The position numbers were made by a program, and so were the translations under genes. A stretch of 64,000 nucleotides of DNA from Acidobacteriota bacterium (GTDB lineage: Bacteria; Acidobacteriota; Vicinamibacteria; Marinacidobacterales; Marinacidobacteraceae): positions 1 to 64,000 of the forward strand of contig JAJDVI010000056.1 in the NCBI GenBank assembly GCA_022826195.1. Direction: 5' to 3'. The notes beneath the pieces are model-generated. The model was given only the letters and a program-made list of their open reading frames with translations. It had not been told where the DNA came from and searched no databases. How positions within the stretch are numbered: position 1 is the stretch's first letter; each line of letters opens with the position of its first letter. Below, in pieces: positions 25,029 through 33,428 of this stretch.

Positions 25029-26594
25029 CTAGTCCCGGATCGAGCCGCGGAAGAAGCTGGGGAGGCCCGGTTCCTCGCCGGAATCGGTCTCCTCCTCCTC
25101 CTCGCCGGCGCCGTCAGGATCGCCAGGCTCCGGCGCTTCGTCGGAGGTGGCCGGCGCCTCTTCCGAGGCGTCGGGCTCCGGCTCGGTTTCCGGCGCCGCT
25201 TCCACCTCGGGGACGTCGTCGGACGCCTCGTCCGGAGGAGGTTCGGCAGCGGCTTCCCCGATTGTCGCTTCGGGAGACTCGGCAGCCGCCTCCGGTTCGG
25301 GAACGGCCGGCTCCGGTTCGCCCGGCTCCGCCACGACTTCCGCGCCCGCCTCCGGATCGGTCTCCGCCGCATCCTCTCCCGCAACGTCGGGATCCGCCGT
25401 TCCGACGGCGTCCGCGGGGCTCGGGATGGCGGGTGGCTCCGGAGGAGGAGCCGCTTCGACAGGAGGCGCCGGCCCGGCGGCGCCCCGCGAGGGACGGGCG
25501 AAGCTGCGGAACGCCCGGTCGTAGCGGGCCAGCACCGAGTCCCAGTCGTGGCGCGACTCCAGGAACGCACGTCCGGCCGCACCCATCCGCGGGAACAGGG
25601 ACGGGTCCCGCAGGCCGAGTTCGAGAATGAGTTCGAACTCGTCGTAGTTCTGGTAGTAGAGACCACCGCCCGATGCGCGGCACTCCTCGGCGAGTTCGGT
25701 CGCCGAAGCGTTGACCAGAATCGGGACGCCGAGGGAAAAAGGCTCCGCCGCCGTTGTCGAGAAGGCGGCGAGGCGCTCGGGGATCACGGCCACGACGGCG
25801 CCGCCCACCGCGTCGAGGCGTTCCCGCGGGCTCCCCGGACGCGCGACCCGGATGTCCGGGCGTTCCGGAATCTTGAGGGCCGCCGGCCCGATCAGGACGA
25901 GTTCGAGCGCCGCATCCGCATGGCGGTCCTTGAACGTCGAGAAGAACCGCAGCAGCTCTTCGATCCCGCGGCCCGGCTCGAGGGGTCCGGCCGCCAGCAG
26001 ATACGGCCCGGTCAACCCGGCGCGGCGCCGGAAGGCCGCCGCATCCGCGGTGCGCGGCAGCAGCAGCGTCCCCGGGACGGTCTCGCGCATGCGGCGGTGC
26101 ACCTGATAGCGCTTCAGGACCAGGATCTCCTCGGCTTCGCTCCCGAAGACGAAGGCGGCGGGATGCTCGAAGATCCCGGAACCCGGGGAGGCCTCCGCCA
26201 CCTCGTCCGCGAAGGGGAGCAGGACCGTGCGTCCCGGGTCCAGCTTCGCGGCTTCCGCACACACGGGCGACGAGCCGAACAGCACGACCAGGTCGTAGTC
26301 ACCCGACCGATCCCGAAGGTACTGGAGCAGGCCGGGCGAAGTCAGCTGGCCGGCGCCGGCCGGGCCCTGGGTTTCCGCGCCGGAGGAATCTTCGAGCGGG
26401 AAACGGACCACGCGGACTCCCTGATCCTGGAACTCTCCTTCCCGAAACGTCTCTTCGGAATCCCCGGCCGCCGTCGTCGTGACGACAGCGGTGCGCCAGC
26501 CGCCGGGCGCCCGGCCGGCCAACTCCGCGGCGAGCAATTCCGGCCGGGTAGCGTCTGCCGCCCCGAACCGCGGAGTTACGAAAACCAGCCGCAC
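25029..26594 (-). CDS. Glycosyltransferase (GT-B, GT4-like) with long acidic Pro/Glu-rich tail
   Basis: A GT-B glycosyltransferase of 521 residues. The N-terminal half begins VRLVFVTPRFGAADATRPEL. The C-terminal half has LLAAGPLEPGRGIEELLRFF, VIPERLAAFSTTAAEPFSLGVPILV and RAFLESRHDWDSVLARYDRAF, typical of GT4. From about residue 367 to the end runs a low-complexity tail of Glu, Pro, Ala and Asp (for example EPEPDASEEAPATSDEAPEP, GEEEEETDSGEE), probably disordered and strongly negative. The GTG start follows the upstream gene's stop by one base (TGACGTG). The upstream neighbour carries the opposite, Arg-rich kind of tail. Confidence 0.8.
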   Translation of the reverse strand: MRLVFVTPRFGAADATRPELLAAELAGRAPGGWRTAVVTTTAAGDSEETFREGEFQDQGVRVVRFPLEDSSGAETQGPAGAGQLTSPGLLQYLRDRSGDYDLVVLFGSSPVCAEAAKLDPGRTVLLPFADEVAEASPGSGIFEHPAAFVFGSEAEEILVLKRYQVHRRMRETVPGTLLLPRTADAAAFRRRAGLTGPYLLAAGPLEPGRGIEELLRFFSTFKDRHADAALELVLIGPAALKIPERPDIRVARPGSPRERLDAVGGAVVAVIPERLAAFSTTAAEPFSLGVPILVNASATELAEECRASGGGLYYQNYDEFELILELGLRDPSLFPRMGAAGRAFLESRHDWDSVLARYDRAFRSFARPSRGAAGPAPPVEAAPPPEPPAIPSPADAVGTADPDVAGEDAAETDPEAGAEVVAEPGEPEPAVPEPEAAAESPEATIGEAAAEPPPDEASDDVPEVEAAPETEPEPDASEEAPATSDEAPEPGDPDGAGEEEEETDSGEEPGLPSFFRGSIRD

Positions 26595-26595
26595 G

Positions 26596-27429
26596 TCACT
26601 TCTCTCCCGAGGCGCCGGCGTTCCCGCCCCGGCGTCCTCCGCCGCGGTTCGGGCGAGAACCCTGCCGCGAGTTCTGGCGCGCCGGCGCTCCCCCGGTCTG
26701 GCGGGACCCCTGACCGGACCCCTGACCGGACCCCTGGCGTTCCCGCCGGCCGCCGCTCTCCCGGTCCGAACGGTTGCCGTCGCCCCGCCGCCGGTCGCCG
26801 TCGCTCCGCCGCCGGTCGCCGCGCCCCCGGTCCGAACGGCCGCCCCGGTTGTCGGACCGTCCCCGTCCCGACCCGCCGCTCCGCGGCGCGGGTTCGGAAC
26901 TCCCGGCTGCGGAACTGAACGAGAAATCGGCATGGACACCGAGCCGGCGGAGTTCCGACTTGATCAGGTTGAGCTCGAGACGCGTCAGTTCGAGATCCCG
27001 GTTCGTGGCCCACAGGAGCCGGCGGTGGTACTCGTTGATCTCGGCCTGACGGGCGGCCTGTTCCACCGCGGGGTTGACGTTGACCAGCAGGCGGGTGAGC
27101 GGCGTCAGGAACCAGCGCGCCATCCGCATGAGCCCGAACGGCGAACCGCGAAACGCCTTCTTCGAGAGCTGGATGTTCCAGCGGGAGGTGTCGCGGGAAC
27201 GGATCCGCTCCGCGAACTCCTCGGTGAAGCCACGCGAACCGAGCGGCGACAGCATCCGCTTCTTCACGTCCGCCTTGAATTCGCGTTCGCTCTTCCTTCC
27301 TTCTTCCGCCCGCTCACGGGCAACGCGGCGGATGTCGGCCATGATCCTCTCGACATCCGGCTTCGGGGCGGGCGGGGCCTTCTGCGAGGTCCCCTTCCCG
27401 GCCTTTTCGTTGGCTATGGAAATCGCCAT
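26596..27429 (-). CDS. Uncharacterised protein with basic RG/RS-rich disordered tail
   Basis: This 277-residue protein has a helical N-terminal part (about 1-170). One segment, AFRGSPFGLMRMARWFLTPLTRLL, may associate with membrane or glycan lipid carriers; another, NEYHRRLLWATNRDLELTRLEL, is coiled-coil-like. Residues from about 175 on are Arg/Gly/Ser/Asp repeats (RGGRSDRGRGDRRRSDGDRR, GSGQGSGQGSRQTGG) giving a strongly positive tail. The ATG at 27429 has an excellent GAAGGAG site in front. It is co-transcribed with the acidic-tailed glycosyltransferase. I do not recognise a named family. Confidence 0.75.
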   Translation of the reverse strand: MAISIANEKAGKGTSQKAPPAPKPDVERIMADIRRVARERAEEGRKSEREFKADVKKRMLSPLGSRGFTEEFAERIRSRDTSRWNIQLSKKAFRGSPFGLMRMARWFLTPLTRLLVNVNPAVEQAARQAEINEYHRRLLWATNRDLELTRLELNLIKSELRRLGVHADFSFSSAAGSSEPAPRSGGSGRGRSDNRGGRSDRGRGDRRRSDGDRRRGDGNRSDRESGGRRERQGSGQGSGQGSRQTGGAPARQNSRQGSRPNRGGGRRGGNAGASGEK

Positions 27430-27736
27430 TTTTCTCCTTCGCGCCCGCCCGCGGGACGGGACTTTGGTTGGGCGCGGAGGGGATCAACGGATTCGGTGGC
27501 TGTGGGTCCCCCGGCGGGAGCCGGTGGGACGAGTCCCGGGCGCAATCCGCCCGGGCGCGATCTGGCGTCGCAGGCTTGCCGTCACCCGAATCCGATCCCT
27601 TCCGCGAGCGCGCCGCCCCGAGGGACAGCGCGCAGCGAGCCGGAGTGCGGACAGGCCCCTTCAGGCGCGGTTCAGAAAACGAACGGCGATGGGAATCGAC
27701 CGTCGCTCCACCCGCGCCGGGGCTTCCGCGCCTCCC
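27430..27736. other. Intergenic stretch, no gene seen
   Basis: A 307-bp stretch between two minus-strand genes. Apart from the ribosome-binding site of the downstream gene at its low-coordinate end I find no convincing reading frame, RNA gene or repeat. It presumably holds the promoter for the RG-tail/glycosyltransferase pair. Confidence 0.5.
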
Positions 27737-28072
27737 TCAGAAGCTCGCGACTGCGGAGTCTTCCGACTCGAAGGACTCGAATACGGTGGCCAGCTTCGTA
27801 ATCGAAAGCAGGTCCTGCATCCGGGCCGTCAGGTTGAGCAGCTTGACGCTCCCCCCAGCCTGCACCATGCGCGTGTGGCAGCGGACCAGCTCGCCGAGCC
27901 CGGCGCTGTCCACGTGGGGAACGGCTGCCAGATTCAGCAGGAGCTTGCGGGTTCCGCCCGCGATCAGACTGCGCACCGTGTGCCTGAGAACCTCATCGCC
28001 TTGACCGAGCAGGATCCTTCCGTCCAGATCCAGCACGGTGACACCGCCTACGCTACGTTCCGTTATCTCCAT
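27737..28072 (-). CDS. STAS-domain protein (anti-sigma-factor-antagonist-like)
   Basis: This 111-residue single-domain STAS protein has GVTVLDLDGRILLGQGDEVL and the phosphorylation loop VPHVDSAGLGELV. The conserved Ser at residue 56 is where SpoIIAA-type proteins are phosphorylated by an anti-sigma kinase. It would be a switch in a partner-switching pathway. No cognate kinase or sigma factor is encoded nearby, so its partner lies elsewhere. The gene is monocistronic as far as can be seen. Confidence 0.88.
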   Translation of the reverse strand: MEITERSVGGVTVLDLDGRILLGQGDEVLRHTVRSLIAGGTRKLLLNLAAVPHVDSAGLGELVRCHTRMVQAGGSVKLLNLTARMQDLLSITKLATVFESFESEDSAVASF

Positions 28073-28299
28073 TTGCGTCCTCCCTCTCCCGGGATGTCTG
28101 GGTTTCCGCCATCCCCGGAGTTGGGGACGCCGCCACGCGGGCGCGCAGGGGCCGTTGTCGGCCGAAGTCTGCTTCTCCGCGGAAACCGGTTTGACGCCCG
28201 TTTCGAGACCCTGGTCAAACCCCGCTTCCGGGGTTGCGGGTCCCGAGAATCCGGGCGCCGCTTGAACCCGGTATCCTATCCCGTCACGAATAGCACGCC

Positions 28300-29265
28300 G
28301 TGAGAGAGGTGCCGCGGAGGCTGCGGATCGCTTTCCCCGAGTCGGGAGACCGGCGGGTTCTGGAAGCGGTCCGGACGCTTCGGGACGATCCCGAAGTGGA
28401 GCCGCTGCTGGTCGGGGGTCCGGCCGCTCCCGAGGGGAATCCCGAGTCCGGCTCCCGGGAGGCCGTCCGCACGGTGGAGCCCCGCGGCGCGCCGCTCGAG
28501 CGGGCCGCCGAGGCGCTCTGGACGAAGCGGCGGGATCGCGGGATGACGCGGACCGAAGCGCTCGAGACCGCGCGGGACCCCCTGGTCTTCGCCAACCTGC
28601 TGGTCGCCGCCGGAGAGGCGCACGGTTCCGTCGCCGGCGCCGCCACCACCACCGCGGACGTCATTCGCGCCGGCCTGCTGGCGGTCGGCGCCCGGCCGGG
28701 AGTCTCCCGCGTTTCCGGCGCCTTCGTGATGGAGTTCCCGGACGGGCGGACTCCGCTCCTGTTCGCGGACGGCGCCGTGATCCCCCGGCCCAACGTCGGG
28801 GAACTGGTCGAGATTGCGCTCCTGTCCGCGGAGACCGCGCGAGACCTGCTCGACATGGAGCCCCGGGTCGCCTTCCTGTCGTTCTCCACGAGGGGCAGCG
28901 CCGATCACCCCGACGCCCGGCGGATGGCGGACGCCGCGCGGCGGGTGCGGGAGCTCCGGCCCGGGCTGGCCGTGGACGGGGAGCTCCAGGTGGACGCGGC
29001 GCTCGTCCCCGCCGTCGGGGAGAGCAAGGCGCCGGAGAGTCCGGTCGCGGGAAGGGCGAACGTGCTCATCTTCCCCGACCTCGCCGCCGGGAACATCGCC
29101 TACAAGCTGGTCGAACGCCTTGCCGGCGCCTCCGCGACGGGGCCGATCCTCCAGGGGCTCGCCGCCCCGCTGAACGATCTCTCGCGGGGAGCGGGCGTCC
29201 CGGACATCGTCCGGCTGGCGCGGCTGACCGCCCGGGCCGCGCGGAATCGGGCGTCGCCCCTTTGA
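28300..29265 (+). CDS. Phosphate acyltransferase (PTA/PTB family)
   Basis: This 321-residue enzyme of the phosphotransacetylase/phosphotransbutyrylase fold shows [90 protein letters not shown] and [16 protein letters not shown]. These are the conserved blocks of the phosphotransacetylase (pta/eutD) group, which converts acetyl-CoA and phosphate to acetyl phosphate. The single-domain length matches the short Pta type. No acetate kinase is adjacent. The GTG start lies 227 bp from the divergent STAS gene. Its stop codon falls inside the -35 box of the next gene. Confidence 0.87.
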   Translation: MREVPRRLRIAFPESGDRRVLEAVRTLRDDPEVEPLLVGGPAAPEGNPESGSREAVRTVEPRGAPLERAAEALWTKRRDRGMTRTEALETARDPLVFANLLVAAGEAHGSVAGAATTTADVIRAGLLAVGARPGVSRVSGAFVMEFPDGRTPLLFADGAVIPRPNVGELVEIALLSAETARDLLDMEPRVAFLSFSTRGSADHPDARRMADAARRVRELRPGLAVDGELQVDAALVPAVGESKAPESPVAGRANVLIFPDLAAGNIAYKLVERLAGASATGPILQGLAAPLNDLSRGAGVPDIVRLARLTARAARNRASPL

Positions 29266-29291
29266 CAGTGCCCGAGCCGGGCGCGTATGTT
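29262..29291 (+). promoter_or_regulatory. Sigma-70-type promoter for the M20-like lipoprotein gene
   Basis: TTGACA (29262-29267) and TATGTT (29286-29291) are separated by 18 bp and lie 67 bp before the ATG at 29358. The -35 box overlaps the stop codon of the preceding gene. Confidence 0.55.
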
Positions 29292-29357
29292 CCGGATGCT
29301 GTCCCGGCGGCGCCCTCTCCGGCTGGCCCCCAGGAGACAGCGAAGGAGACGAAGGTG

Positions 29358-31013
29358 ATGCCCAACCGGAGAGTCTTGACGCTGTTTCCGCTGCTTCTCG
29401 CGGGACTCCTGCTGACTGCGTGCGGCGGCGGGCCGGACATGGGGGCGGACCCGGTTCCGACCACCGCGGACCTCGGCATCCGCCCGCAGGGAGACACCTC
29501 GCTGAGTCCGGACATGTCCCGGATCCCCGAGGAGCTCCAGCAGGTGTTCCAGCACATCGACGACCACGCCGACGAGCACGTGATGAACCTGCGGCGCTGG
29601 ATCCAGCAGCCGAGCATCTCCAACTCGGGCGAGGGCATCCCGGAGTCCGCTCAGATGGTGAAGGGCTTCTTCGACCAGCTCGGCTGCCAGCACTCGCAGG
29701 TGTACGAGGTCCCGATGACCGAGTGGGGACAGCCCGGCAACCCGGTGGTGTACGCCGACTGCGACTACGGCAAGGAACAGACGCTCCTCATCTACTGGAT
29801 GTACGACACGATGCCGATCACCCAGCCGGAGGCCTGGGTCTTCCCGCCGTTCGACGGGGAGTTCACCGAGTTCGGCCCCTTCAAGAAAGTGATGATCGGG
29901 CGCGGCACCACGAACTCCAAGGGTCCGCAGATGACCATGTGGAACGGGATGCACTCGATCTACGAGGTGACGGGCTCCATGCCGGTGAACCTGATCTTCA
30001 TCGCCGAAGGGGACGAGGAGCGGATGTCCATCGGCCTGCGCCAGTTCGTCCGCGAGAACCCGGAACTCTTCCGGCACGCCGACGCGATGTACCGCACCGG
30101 CCGGCAGGCGCGGAGCGGGGCGGCGGGTTTCTCCGGAGGCTCCGAGGGCTGCGTCTACATCGAGCTGACCACCAGCGGTGAGAGCTGGGGACGGGGCCCG
30201 GTGGCGTCGAACATCCACGGCATCCACAAGCGTTCGACCGATTCCCCGTTGCTGCGGCACATGAAGATGATCGACTCGCTGGTCACCGACGACGGGAACC
30301 GGGTCCTGGTCCCCGGCTTCTACGACGGCGCCGCGCCGCTGTCCCCGGCGGAAGCGGAGATGTTCCGCAGTTCGGCGGAGAACCTCGACCTCGCGATCGC
30401 CGCCGAGAACATCGGGGTGGCGCGCTTCATGACCGACGACCCGCTCCAGCACCTGATGAACGCCCGCTACGGGATCTCCTTCAACATGGACGGCATCTGG
30501 TCCGGCAACATGTATCCGGGCGGCGCGGGCGCCGTCCTGCCCAACCGGGTCACCTCGAAGCACAACATGCGCTACGTCCCGAACATGGACGGGCTCGAGA
30601 TGGTCCAGAAGATCCGGGACTACCTCGACGAGCAGGGCTACGAGGACGTGGAGATGACGATCATCGGCGACGTGCCCTGGTCGAAGAGCAACTACAACAA
30701 CGCGCTCGCGGACTCGGTGCGGGAGATGTTCTCCATCTTCGGAGTCCGCTACCGGGAGCCGGTCGCGGAGGACTCCATCCTGGGCGGCGGCTACTGGCCG
30801 GCGTACCTCTTCAGCGGCCGGGACGGCGACTTCACGGACGGAACCGATCTGGCGATGCCCATCGTGGGCGGCGCGGTCGGCCACGGCGGCGGCGCCCATG
30901 CCGCCAACGAGTTCTGGGTGATCGAGGGAGCGGGTGAGGTCTACGGCATGATCGGCGGCGAGAAGTCGGTGGCGACCGTGCTCTATTCCTACGCCGGGCT
31001 GCTGGACGAGTAG
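29358..31013 (+). CDS. M20-family metallopeptidase-like lipoprotein
   Basis: This 551-residue exported protein has a lipoprotein signal ending LLLTAC. The M20 fold is recognisable from LLIYWMYDTMP, GRGTTNSKGPQMTMWNGMH, IFIAEGDEERMSIGL and HGGGAHAANEFWVIEG. Two usual metal ligands seem altered: the His of the HxD motif is Met (WMYD) and the bridging Asp of GRGxxDxKG is Asn (TTNSKG). The protein may therefore bind metal differently or have lost hydrolysis. Start at 29358 has a strong GAAGGAGACGAAGG site. A paralogue is cut by the left edge of the window (2-541), so this is a small duplicated family. Confidence 0.87.
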   Translation: MPNRRVLTLFPLLLAGLLLTACGGGPDMGADPVPTTADLGIRPQGDTSLSPDMSRIPEELQQVFQHIDDHADEHVMNLRRWIQQPSISNSGEGIPESAQMVKGFFDQLGCQHSQVYEVPMTEWGQPGNPVVYADCDYGKEQTLLIYWMYDTMPITQPEAWVFPPFDGEFTEFGPFKKVMIGRGTTNSKGPQMTMWNGMHSIYEVTGSMPVNLIFIAEGDEERMSIGLRQFVRENPELFRHADAMYRTGRQARSGAAGFSGGSEGCVYIELTTSGESWGRGPVASNIHGIHKRSTDSPLLRHMKMIDSLVTDDGNRVLVPGFYDGAAPLSPAEAEMFRSSAENLDLAIAAENIGVARFMTDDPLQHLMNARYGISFNMDGIWSGNMYPGGAGAVLPNRVTSKHNMRYVPNMDGLEMVQKIRDYLDEQGYEDVEMTIIGDVPWSKSNYNNALADSVREMFSIFGVRYREPVAEDSILGGGYWPAYLFSGRDGDFTDGTDLAMPIVGGAVGHGGGAHAANEFWVIEGAGEVYGMIGGEKSVATVLYSYAGLLDE

Positions 31014-31047
31014 CCGGACCGGAAGCGCTCTGGAAACCTTCGCCGTC

Positions 31048-31076
31048 TTGACACGGGGAGCCGCGGGGACTAGCGT
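31048..31076 (+). promoter_or_regulatory. Probable promoter for rpsU-purD-purE
   Basis: TTGACA at 31048-31053 and TAGCGT at 31071-31076 are spaced 17 bp apart. The -10 matches only the TAxxxT skeleton. It lies 84 bp ahead of rpsU. Confidence 0.45.
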
Positions 31077-31087
31077 TCCCGCTTCTC

Positions 31088-31112
31088 CCCGGGCCGTAAG
31101 CGCCCGGGTTTT
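31088..31112 (+). terminator. Leader hairpin with U-run upstream of rpsU (possible attenuator)
   Basis: CCCGGGC (31088-31094) and GCCCGGG (31102-31108) form a perfect 7-bp GC stem with a 7-base loop, followed at once by TTTT. It lies between the predicted promoter and the rpsU start, so it would terminate early transcripts rather than mark the end of an operon. Confidence 0.45.
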
Positions 31113-31159
31113 CCCAATTCGATAGAGCAGACACACCGGCAGTCACAACCGAGGATCAC

Positions 31160-31354
31160 TTGGCGGAAATCGTCGTCCAGGAAGGCGAAACGATCGATGT
31201 GGCTCTCCGCCGCTTCAAGCGGCGGGTCCAGGCCGAGGACATCATCAAGGAAATCAAGCGCCATTCCTTCTATGTGAAGCCCGGCGACAAGCTGCGCGCC
31301 AAGCGGGCCGCCGCGCGCAAGCGGGCCCGCAAGCGCCGGCGTCGCACCCGGTAA
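31160..31354 (+). CDS. rpsU: Small ribosomal subunit protein bS21
   Basis: This 64-residue basic protein has EIVVQEGETIDVALRRFKRR and a C-terminal run of Lys/Arg (KRAAARKRARKRRRRTR), the classic S21 pattern. It sits on the 30S subunit near the anti-Shine-Dalgarno region. TTG start with GAGG six bases upstream. purD begins 15 bp after the stop, so it is likely to be co-transcribed with purine genes. Confidence 0.95.
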   Translation: MAEIVVQEGETIDVALRRFKRRVQAEDIIKEIKRHSFYVKPGDKLRAKRAAARKRARKRRRRTR

Positions 31355-31369
31355 GCAGCCAGGCCGGCC

Positions 31370-32638
31370 GTGCGGGTCCTGCTCGTCGGCGGCGGTGGAC
31401 GCGAACACGCGCTGGCGTGGGCCATCTCGCGGAGTCCTGAACTCGACGAACTGATCGCGGCGCCCGGGAACCCCGGGATGGAGCGGCTGGCGCGCCTGGC
31501 CGCAGTGGGCGCGGAGGACGTGGGCGGACTGGCCGACCTCGCGGCCGGCGAGGGGGTGGACCTGGTGGTCGCCGGGCCCGAGGCGCCGCTCGCCGCGGGG
31601 CTGGCCGACCGGCTCGCCGAGCGGGACATTCCCTGTTTCGGGCCGCGCGCGGACGCCGCGCTCCTCGAGGCCTCGAAGGAGTTCGCGAAGGACTTCATGG
31701 GCCGGCACGGGATTCCGACAGCCCGCCATACCGTGGTCCGGGAGGCGGAGGCGGCGCGGCAGGCGCTTCGGTCCGGCGCGTACGGCGAGCAGCCGGTCAT
31801 CAAGGCGAGCGGTCTCGCCGCCGGCAAGGGCGTGTTCCTGCCCGGAGATCTGGACGCGGCCGAGCGGGACGCGGCGAGGTTGCTCGAGGGCGGCCTCGGC
31901 GACGCCGGCAAGGCGGTGGTCATCGAGGAACGGCTGAGCGGCCCGGAGTTGAGCGTCTTCGCCATCAGCGACGGGACCCGGGTGGCCGCCTGCGGGACCG
32001 CCCAGGACTACAAGCGGCGCTTCGAGAACGACGAGGGGCCGAACACCGGGGGCATGGGGAGCCTGAGCCCCGGTCTCGGGGACACCGGAGCGACCATGGA
32101 GCGCGTGCGCCGCGAGATCGTGGAGCCCACCATCACCGGCCTCCGCGCCGAGGGGCGCGAGTACCGCGGCGTGCTCTACGCCGGGCTGATGCTGACCGCG
32201 GACGGGCCGAAGGTGCTCGAGTTCAACGTGCGCTTCGGCGACCCCGAGGCGCAGACGCTGATGCCGCGGCTCGACTGCGACCTGCTGCCGCTGTTCTTCG
32301 GAGCCGCCACCGGCCGGCTGCCGGACAAAGCGGTCCGGTTCCGGCCCGAGCGGGCCGTCACCGTGATCCTGGCCTCGGACGGGTATCCCGGGGCCTACCG
32401 GAAAGGCGTCCCGATCCGGGGGCTGCCGGACGCGGTCGAGACCGGAGACGCGTTCGTGTTCCACGCGGGCACCCGCGCCGGGGCGGACGGACTCGAGACC
32501 GCCGGGGGCCGCGTGATCGCCGTCACCGGGCTGGGCGCCGACTGGGCGGGCGCGCGGAGCGCGGCCTACCGCTGCGCCGATTCGATTACCTGGGAGAAGA
32601 AGGCGTTCCGCACGGACATCGCCGCCACCGCAATCTAG
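31370..32638 (+). CDS. purD: Phosphoribosylamine--glycine ligase
   Basis: Second step of purine synthesis: ATP-dependent joining of phosphoribosylamine and glycine. 422 residues, normal for PurD. Motifs: RVLLVGGGGREHALAW, APGNPGMERLA, DLVVAGPEAPLAAGLAD, FAKDFMGRHGIPTA, VIKASGLAAGKGVFL (ATP-grasp loop), NDEGPNTGGMGSLSP and LEFNVRFGDPEAQTLMPRL. GTG start. purE follows 8 bp later with a GGAGAC site. Confidence 0.97.
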   Translation: MRVLLVGGGGREHALAWAISRSPELDELIAAPGNPGMERLARLAAVGAEDVGGLADLAAGEGVDLVVAGPEAPLAAGLADRLAERDIPCFGPRADAALLEASKEFAKDFMGRHGIPTARHTVVREAEAARQALRSGAYGEQPVIKASGLAAGKGVFLPGDLDAAERDAARLLEGGLGDAGKAVVIEERLSGPELSVFAISDGTRVAACGTAQDYKRRFENDEGPNTGGMGSLSPGLGDTGATMERVRREIVEPTITGLRAEGREYRGVLYAGLMLTADGPKVLEFNVRFGDPEAQTLMPRLDCDLLPLFFGAATGRLPDKAVRFRPERAVTVILASDGYPGAYRKGVPIRGLPDAVETGDAFVFHAGTRAGADGLETAGGRVIAVTGLGADWAGARSAAYRCADSITWEKKAFRTDIAATAI

Positions 32639-32646
32639 GAGACAAC

Positions 32647-33153
32647 ATGACTTCCAACGGCAACCCCAAAGTCCTCATCGTGATGGGCAGCCCCTCCGAC
32701 ATCGACGTCATGCGGGAGGCCAAGAAGGTCCTGCAGTCGCTCGGCGTTTCCTGCCGGATGGGGATCTACTCGGCCCACCGGACGCCCGGCCGGGCAGCCG
32801 CGCTCGCCGAGAGCGCGCGCGACAGCGGGGTCGTCGCGATCATCGCCGGCGCCGGGATGGCCGCCCACCTGGCGGGGGCGATGGCCGCCCGCACCATCCT
32901 CCCGGTCATCGGCGTCCCCCTAGCGGCGTCGCTCAGCGGACTCGACGCCCTGCTCGCCACCGTCCAGATGCCGCCCGGTTTCCCGGTGGGCACCGTCGCG
33001 GTCGGCAAGGCCGGCGCCCAGAACGCCGCCCACTTCGCGGCCCAGATCGTGGCGCTCAGCGATCCCGAGGTCGCCGAGAAGATCACGGACTGGCGCCGCG
33101 CCAAGGCCGCCGCCGCCGAAGCCGCCTCCGACGAACTCGAAGCCGAAGACTGA
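32647..33153 (+). CDS. purE: N5-carboxyaminoimidazole ribonucleotide mutase
   Basis: Class I PurE rearranges N5-CAIR to CAIR. The 168 residues include [32 protein letters not shown] (conserved Ser/His region), [35 protein letters not shown] and [19 protein letters not shown]. No purK is next to it, so the partner carboxylase is encoded elsewhere. The C-terminal tail is Ala/Glu-rich. Preceded by TAGGAGACAAC, an overlapping purD stop and ribosome-binding site. Confidence 0.96.
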   Translation: MTSNGNPKVLIVMGSPSDIDVMREAKKVLQSLGVSCRMGIYSAHRTPGRAAALAESARDSGVVAIIAGAGMAAHLAGAMAARTILPVIGVPLAASLSGLDALLATVQMPPGFPVGTVAVGKAGAQNAAHFAAQIVALSDPEVAEKITDWRRAKAAAAEAASDELEAED

Positions 33154-33161
33154 CGGCGCGA

Positions 33162-33216
33162 CGGCTTGGAACGCCGGTCTCCAGACCGGCACCGCGGTGC
33201 TCCGCACCGCGCACGT
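33162..33216. repeat. Double-hairpin dispersed repeat, copy 1
   Basis: A 55-bp unit made of two stem-loops: GCCGGTCT-CC-AGACCGGC and GCGGTGC-TCC-GCACCGC. It is identical to the copy at 53953-54007 and related to the tandem copies at 38426-38680. It lies just after purE. Structure and location between genes resemble REP/BIME elements. Confidence 0.7.
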
Positions 33217-33280
33217 CGTGACCTCGCTCGACACGGTGGCTCCCACCTCGGCGCGAGGTAACGAGCGGAAGTGGCGCGGT

Positions 33281-33315
33281 CGGCTTGGAACGCCGGCTTT
33301 AGCCGGCGCCGCGGC
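33281..33315. repeat. Double-hairpin dispersed repeat, partial variant copy
   Basis: Starts CGGCTTGGAACGCCGG like the other copies, but the first stem is GCCGGCTTTAGCCGGC. The stem is preserved through paired changes relative to GCCGGTCT/AGACCGGC. The second hairpin is shortened. Confidence 0.55.
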
Positions 33316-33374
33316 CCATCAGGCCCGCGAAATCGCGCGTCGTCAGTAGCAGCACCCAACCCCGAGAGTTTGTT

Positions 33375-33423
33375 CATTATCCCTGAAGATCGGTTGTTGA
33401 ATACCCGATTTTCAGGGATAATG
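33375..33423. promoter_or_regulatory. Long palindrome in front of the DUF4143 ATPase gene
   Basis: Two 19-base arms (33375-33393 and 33405-33423) match as inverted repeats with a single mismatch: CATTATCCCTGAAGATCGG and CCGATTTTCAGGGATAATG. The spacer is 11 bases. The right arm ends five bases before the GTG start. AT content is well above the surroundings. Position and symmetry suggest an operator or an RNA hairpin controlling the gene. Confidence 0.6.
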
Positions 33424-33428
33424 GCTCC

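Noticed and set aside
26700-26830. Short repeated DNA (ggacccctgaccgg and ccgccgccggtcgcc units)
   Set aside because: Explained as coding repeats for the Gly/Ser/Gln and Arg/Asp-rich tail of the 277-residue protein.
25548-27300. Plus-strand open frames opposite the glycosyltransferase and RG-tail genes
   Set aside because: Shadow frames; they lack start signals and mirror the low-complexity tails. The minus-strand genes have ribosome-binding sites and recognisable domains.
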